DNA from: Thermoplasmata archaeon
Lineage (GTDB): Archaea; Thermoplasmatota; Thermoplasmata; Lutacidiplasmatales; UBA184
Direction of reading: 5' to 3'
Length of the DNA stretch: 8,254 bases
NCBI GenBank assembly: GCA_030043545.1
Contig: JASHXM010000077.1
Location: 1 to 8,254 of the forward strand
Shown here: positions 5,881 to 8,254 of the stretch, in pieces
How the letters are laid out: every line of letters starts with the position of its first letter
Position numbering within the stretch: position 1 is the stretch's first letter
The notes under the pieces: generated by a model
Told to the model about the DNA's origin: nothing
The model's database searches: none
The model's input: only the letters and a program-made list of their open reading frames with translations
Translations under genes and position numbers: made by a program

Positions 5881-5898
5881 GCGGGGCTCCGGCCCCGC
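5881..5898 (+). other. 7-bp GC hairpin with TCCG tetraloop
   Basis: The inverted repeat GCGGGGC-TCCG-GCCCCGC is perfect, with a 7-bp stem and a UNCG-class loop in RNA, starting 25 nt after the stop of the DUF3052-like gene and ending 19 nt before the TATA box of the next gene. It could stabilise the 3' end of the upstream mRNA. No T-rich run follows, so I do not call it a terminator. In DNA of this GC content short stems also arise by chance. Confidence 0.35.
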
Positions 5899-5917
5899 GC
5901 GCCGACGCCGTCGAATG

Positions 5918-5925
5918 ACTATATC
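5918..5925 (+). promoter_or_regulatory. archaeal TATA box for the MDR reductase gene
   Basis: ACTATATC is the best TATA match in the window. It is centred 48 nt upstream of the reductase ATG at 5970, so transcription from about 5947 would give a leader of about 23 nt carrying the SD at 5957-5965. Confidence 0.65.
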
Positions 5926-5956
5926 CCGGTAGCGGAGTCGGACCGCCCGGGCGACC

Positions 5957-5965
5957 GGGGGAGGT
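5957..5965 (+). promoter_or_regulatory. strong Shine-Dalgarno site of the MDR reductase
   Basis: GGGGGAGGT ends 4 nt before the ATG at 5970 (GGAGG core 5 nt from it). It supports that ATG as the start and marks this gene as leadered, in contrast with the leaderless neighbours. Confidence 0.65.
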
Positions 5966-5969
5966 ACCG

Positions 5970-7019
5970 ATGGCGAGCCGAGTCAACCGACAGTGGCGGA
6001 TCGCGAGTCGCCCCCGGGGCACGATCTCCGAGGCGAACTTCGAGTGGGTCGAGTCGCCGGCGCCGGCCCCGAAAGATGGGGAGTTCCTCGCCCGCAACCT
6101 CTGGCTCTCGTTCGACCCGACACAGTTGTTCATGATCGGCCGGAACGAGCTCGCCGATGCCGCCTCGGGGGCGCTCCCGTTGGGGAGCCCGATGGGGACG
6201 CTCGCGGTCTCGCAGGTGATCGAGTCGCGCCACCCGTCGTTCCGTCCGGGCGAGATCGTGCACGGCCAGATGCGCTGGGAGGACTATTCGGTGTCGGACG
6301 GCCTCGGGTTCACGCCGACCTACCGGGTCCCGGAGGGCGTCCCCGGGAATTGGGCGATCGGCGTGCTGGGGATCACGGGGCTGGCCGCCTACTTTGGCGT
6401 GCGAGAGATCGCGAGGCCGAAGCGCGGGGAGACGTTCGTCATCTCCGGGGCCGCCGGCGGCGTCGGCTCGGTCGCCGTGCAGCTCGCGAAGCTCGAGGGG
6501 CTGCGCGTGATCGGGATCGCCGGCAGCGCCGCGAAGTGCGCATGGCTCACGTCGGAAGGCGGGGCGGACGCGGCGATCAACCACCGAACGGAGGAGGTGG
6601 GTCGCCGGCTCACCGAGCTATGCCCGGACGGCCTGGACATCTTCTTCGACAACGACGGGGGACCGACGCTCGACCTGGCGCTCGACCGACTGCGCACCGG
6701 CGGTCGGGTCGTCCTCTGCGGGGGGACCGCGAACTACTCGCTGACCCCGCGGCCCCCGGGACCGAGCAACCTGATGTCGCTCATCATGGCGAACGGGCGG
6801 ATGGAGGGGCTGCTCGCGCGGGACTACATCCCGCGCCTCGCGGAAGCGGCGGAGTATCTCGTGCCGAGGCTGCGCTCCGGTCAGCTCCGGTCGAAGGAGG
6901 ACACCGTCACTGGCCTGCGCGGTGCGCCGTCGGCGCTCGCGCGGCTCTATGCCGGGGAGAACGTCGGCAAGCAGTTGCTCCGGATGGACGATCCCCCCGG
7001 GGCACGCCCCGGCTCCTGA
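5970..7019 (+). CDS. NAD(P)H-dependent medium-chain reductase, CurA/PTGR-like
   Basis: A 349-residue zinc-free member of the medium-chain dehydrogenase/reductase superfamily, in the branch of prostaglandin reductase, CurA and 2-alkenal reductases, which reduce the C=C bond of alpha,beta-unsaturated carbonyls in the cytosol. Residues 1-125 are the GroES-like substrate domain, with NRQWRIASRPRGT, LWLSFDPTQL and PMGTLAVSQVI. Residues 126-300 are the Rossmann domain, with VLGITGLAAYFGVREI, the nucleotide loop SGAAGGVGSVAVQLAKLEG (159-177), VIGIAGSAAKCAWL, and FFDNDGG where the family has YFDNVGG. GRVVLCGG (245-252) and the YIPRLAEAAEYLV stretch complete the fold. No zinc-binding cysteine pattern is present. 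Its own TATA box and SD indicate a separate transcript. The last residues (DPPGARPGS) are encoded by a hairpin-rich segment and may be a local extension. The physiological substrate is unknown; detoxification of reactive enones is the usual suggestion. Confidence 0.9.
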   Translation: MASRVNRQWRIASRPRGTISEANFEWVESPAPAPKDGEFLARNLWLSFDPTQLFMIGRNELADAASGALPLGSPMGTLAVSQVIESRHPSFRPGEIVHGQMRWEDYSVSDGLGFTPTYRVPEGVPGNWAIGVLGITGLAAYFGVREIARPKRGETFVISGAAGGVGSVAVQLAKLEGLRVIGIAGSAAKCAWLTSEGGADAAINHRTEEVGRRLTELCPDGLDIFFDNDGGPTLDLALDRLRTGGRVVLCGGTANYSLTPRPPGPSNLMSLIMANGRMEGLLARDYIPRLAEAAEYLVPRLRSGQLRSKEDTVTGLRGAPSALARLYAGENVGKQLLRMDDPPGARPGS

Positions 7020-7022
7020 GCC
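6997..7022 (+). other. two adjacent short hairpins across the end of the reductase gene
   Basis: CCGGGGC-AC-GCCCCGG (6997-7012) and GGCTC-CT-GAGCC (7011-7022) are perfect inverted repeats around the TGA stop at 7017-7019. Because of their tiny loops the real stems would be 6 and 4 bp. A further CGCCCC/GGGGCG pair lies at 7039-7044 and 7061-7066. They could shape the 3' end of the mRNA, but no T tract is present and chance is possible in such GC-rich DNA. Confidence 0.3.
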
Positions 7023-7089
7023 AGGGCCCGGGCGGAGGCGCCCCGACCGGTGGTGCCGTGGGGGCGTCGGTCGGCCGATCCCTCGCCCC

Positions 7090-7263
7090 GAGTACTACCC
7101 GCTGACGGAGCAGGGTATAGGCTTCGTCGAGCACGAAGTCCGTTATCACCGGCGCCCCGAACCGGCCTGGTTCGATCTCGGCGAAGGTCGGTATCGCTCC
7201 CGGCCGCTGCGCGGCCCTCTCGCTGAGGAGCGCGAACTAGGCGGACGTGTCGATGAAGATCAG
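7090..7263 (-). pseudogene. broken VapC-type PIN-domain toxin
   Basis: Reading on the minus strand from 7263, the frame gives LIFIDTSA, a TAG stop (7237-7239), FALLSE, about 25 further residues, then GRFGAPVITDFVLDEAYT and LLRQRV before homology ends near 7095. FIDTSA is the first PIN-domain motif with the metal-binding Asp. The stop sits where many VapC toxins have Trp or another aromatic residue (SAWFALL), so a TGG to TAG change is likely. ITDFVLDEAYTLLR is the second conserved block with the Glu of the RNase site. The third and fourth acidic motifs are missing: beyond 7090 the frame only runs antisense to the reductase. The toxin start codon is also lost: the codon overlapping the antitoxin stop is CTG, with an in-frame TGA two codons further upstream, where an ATGA overlap would be usual. 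The toxin RNase cannot be made from this locus without several repairs. Confidence 0.8.
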
Positions 7264-7496
7264 GGGTCAGGGTAGAGCAGATTGTCGACTCGCTCTACCG
7301 TGCGGTCCTTGCCCCGGGGGCCCTTCGGATGGGCCAACTCTCGGAAAATGGGATCCGACGGATTCACACAGTCACCGAGCACGTGGGCCCGGATCGCCGC
7401 CCGCACGACGTCCTGGATCGGGCGATGTTCGGAGCGGGCCCGCTTCCGCAGCAGTTCGTATTCGAGCTCGGGCAGGCGGGTCTTCACGACGGTCAT
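7260..7496 (-). CDS. VapB-type antitoxin
   Basis: A 78-residue protein. The N-terminal half, MTVVKTRLPELEYELLRKRA and QDVVRAAIRAHVLGD, has one short beta-strand and two helices, as in ribbon-helix-helix or related antitoxin DNA-binding domains. The C-terminal half (VNPSDPIFRELAHPKG, then RTVERVDNLLYPDP) would be the toxin-binding tail. The frame is intact, with no rare stop or frameshift. Its stop codon TGA (7260-7262) overlaps the first codon of the dead PIN toxin gene, the usual antitoxin-then-toxin order. A good TATA box 29 nt upstream (7521-7529) selects the ATG at 7496 and suggests leaderless expression. With the local toxin dead, it may neutralise a toxin elsewhere, act only as a repressor, or be on its way to loss. 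The family call rests on gene order and pattern, not on a unique motif. Confidence 0.78.
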   Translation of the reverse strand: MTVVKTRLPELEYELLRKRARSEHRPIQDVVRAAIRAHVLGDCVNPSDPIFRELAHPKGPRGKDRTVERVDNLLYPDP

Positions 7497-7520
7497 GGCC
7501 CATGTAACGGGATCATGTAT

Positions 7521-7529
7521 CCATAAAGA
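7521..7529 (-). promoter_or_regulatory. archaeal TATA box for the antitoxin gene
   Basis: TCTTTATGG on the minus strand, centred 29 nt upstream of the antitoxin ATG at 7496, inside the most A+T-rich patch of the window (about 7500-7550). No SD is present between it and the ATG, so the mRNA should be leaderless. In toxin-antitoxin loci the antitoxin commonly binds over such a promoter; I see no clear palindrome operator here. Confidence 0.6.
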
Positions 7530-7855
7530 TGGGAACAGTTCGCCCTCACGTTCCCCTGAACGGCAAAGCCCCGGCAACGCGATCCAGCGGCGGGCTGCCT
7601 GCCAATCTCCGGCGAGGATCTCCGGCGGCCCCGGGGGATCTCTCGAACCTCCGTGTCGAGCCTGGCCGGCCGCAGATCCGCCCCGTCACGGGCCGCCCCC
7701 GAGCTGTTCCTCCCGCGTGCGACGGCCCGTCGGGTCGGCCGGAGGCTGCCACTGGCCCGGACAGATCACCGCCCGAGGTCCGCTGCGGCCCGTGGTACGG
7801 GCCCGCCAAGTTCCGGCCAAACGGAGATGAAGGAGCGACCGGTGAATCCTCCCCG
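7530..7855. other. intergenic region without recognisable gene
   Basis: About 325 nt between the antitoxin promoter and the flavoprotein start. Open frames here do not look like any family known to me. No tRNA (no GGTTCRAAT-type arm), no rRNA and no CRISPR-like repeat is visible. The only small regularity is a 10-nt direct repeat ATCTCCGGCG at 7605-7614 and 7618-7627. The promoter of the flavoprotein gene must lie at the right end; a CCAAAC patch near 7818-7823 is the only weak candidate. The region could hold remnants from the event that damaged the toxin locus. Confidence 0.4.
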
Positions 7856-8254
7856 ATGGGGATTCTCACCCCCGAGATGCAGCGGCTCGTCCGGGAGCAG
7901 CGGCTCGGCTACGTCGCGTCGATCTCGCCGGACGGATACCCGAACCTTTCGCCGAAGGGGTCGATGACCGTGGCGGACGACGACCACCTCGTTTTCGCCG
8001 ACGTCGACTCGCCGCACACGATCCGGAACCTGGCGCAGAACCCCCGGACGGAGGTGAACGTCGTCGACCCGTTCGCCCGGAAAGGGTACCGGTTCCGGGG
8101 CACGGCCCAGGTGCTCCACACGGGCGGCCCGTACTGGCAGGTGATCGAGATGTACCGCGCCGAAGGGTCGGACGTCCGGCGGATCCGGGCCGTGGCGTTG
8201 ATCACCGTGGAGCAGGCGAGTCCGCTCGTCTCCCCGATCTACACGACGCCCGTC
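7856..8254 (+). CDS. pyridoxamine 5'-phosphate oxidase-fold flavoprotein, 3' end cut by the window
   Basis: An open frame of 133 codons without stop, running off the right edge. It begins MGILTPEMQRLVREQRLGYV, then ASISPDGYPNLSPKGSM, LVFADVDSPHTIRNLAQNP, and VNVVDPFARKGYRFRGTAQV. This is the split-barrel FMN-binding fold of the PNPOx-like superfamily. The SPDGYPNLSPKG loop and the SPHTIRNLAQNPRTEV stretch are the usual FMN-contacting and dimer regions, and RGTAQV starts the next barrel strand. Many members of this branch are F420- or FMN-dependent reductases or general stress proteins; substrate and cofactor cannot be decided here. The ATG at 7856 is chosen because no earlier in-frame start fits the family and a GGTGA lies 10 nt upstream (7841-7845). 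Family call is good, specific function open. Confidence 0.82.
   Translation, partial: MGILTPEMQRLVREQRLGYVASISPDGYPNLSPKGSMTVADDDHLVFADVDSPHTIRNLAQNPRTEVNVVDPFARKGYRFRGTAQVLHTGGPYWQVIEMYRAEGSDVRRIRAVALITVEQASPLVSPIYTTPV

Noticed and set aside
5881..5898. Rho-independent terminator after the DUF3052-like gene
   Set aside because: The hairpin is perfect but has no following T tract, and archaeal termination relies mainly on T-rich stretches; kept only as a hairpin.
5993..7105. A 370-codon plus-strand frame overlapping the reductase
   Set aside because: It is frame-shifted relative to the reductase, which has full MDR motifs; the alternative product is low-complexity Arg/Gly/Ala.
6907..7149. 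An 80-codon minus-strand gene starting with a GTG in ITDFVLDEAY
   Set aside because: Its first 18 residues are the internal part of the broken PIN toxin and the rest is antisense to the reductase 3' end, so it is not a separate gene.
7577..7855. tRNA, small RNA or insertion-sequence remnant in the gap before the flavoprotein
   Set aside because: No acceptor/T-arm pairing, no terminal inverted repeats with flanking duplication and no transposase fragment could be recognised; the only repeat is a 10-nt direct repeat that may be chance.

Overview
This is a GC-rich, gene-dense window that reads as archaeal chromosome. The reason is promoter layout. A+T-rich box-A (TATA-like) elements stand out of the GC-rich background at about 25-29 nt upstream of four or five start codons, the geometry of leaderless archaeal transcripts. 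Two other genes have a TATA box about 37-48 nt upstream plus a good GGAGG Shine-Dalgarno (SD) sequence. A high-GC Thermoplasmatota-type archaeon would fit, but the lineage is an inference; only the archaeal style is well supported.

Layout from left to right. (1) Minus strand, 1-2347: the N-terminus of an aldo/keto reductase with its own leaderless promoter. Upstream of it lies a two-gene operon of a sulfite-oxidase-family molybdoenzyme followed 6 nt later by a rhodanese-metallo-beta-lactamase fusion that looks like a persulfide dioxygenase. (2) Plus strand, 2567-4618: a 683-residue class III adenylate cyclase fused to a TolB-N-like module and a TPR array. Its 3' end overlaps by 14 nt the end of a convergent DUF4242 gene. 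(3) Minus strand, 4605-5381: the DUF4242 protein and a VOC/glyoxalase-fold protein, each with its own promoter. (4) Plus strand, 5508-7019: a DUF3052-like small protein and a CurA/PTGR-like NAD(P)H-dependent medium-chain reductase. (5) Minus strand, 7090-7496: a VapBC-type toxin-antitoxin locus with an intact antitoxin but a dead PIN-domain toxin. (6) Plus strand from 7856: the first 133 residues of a pyridoxamine-phosphate-oxidase-fold flavoprotein, cut by the window end.

How the genes may work together. The molybdoenzyme and the rhodanese-persulfide dioxygenase fusion form a plausible short pathway: persulfide to sulfite or thiosulfate, then sulfite to sulfate, parallel to ETHE1, TST and SUOX of mitochondria. 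The cyclase keeps every residue expected for ATP cyclisation, so this organism probably makes cAMP, with the TolB-N/TPR part as sensor or docking platform. The rest are single-gene redox or housekeeping functions. No CRISPR array, insertion sequence, tRNA or rRNA was seen. The points most worth a second look are the sulfur pair, the cyclase with its DUF4242 neighbour, and the decayed toxin with a conserved, apparently still transcribed antitoxin.
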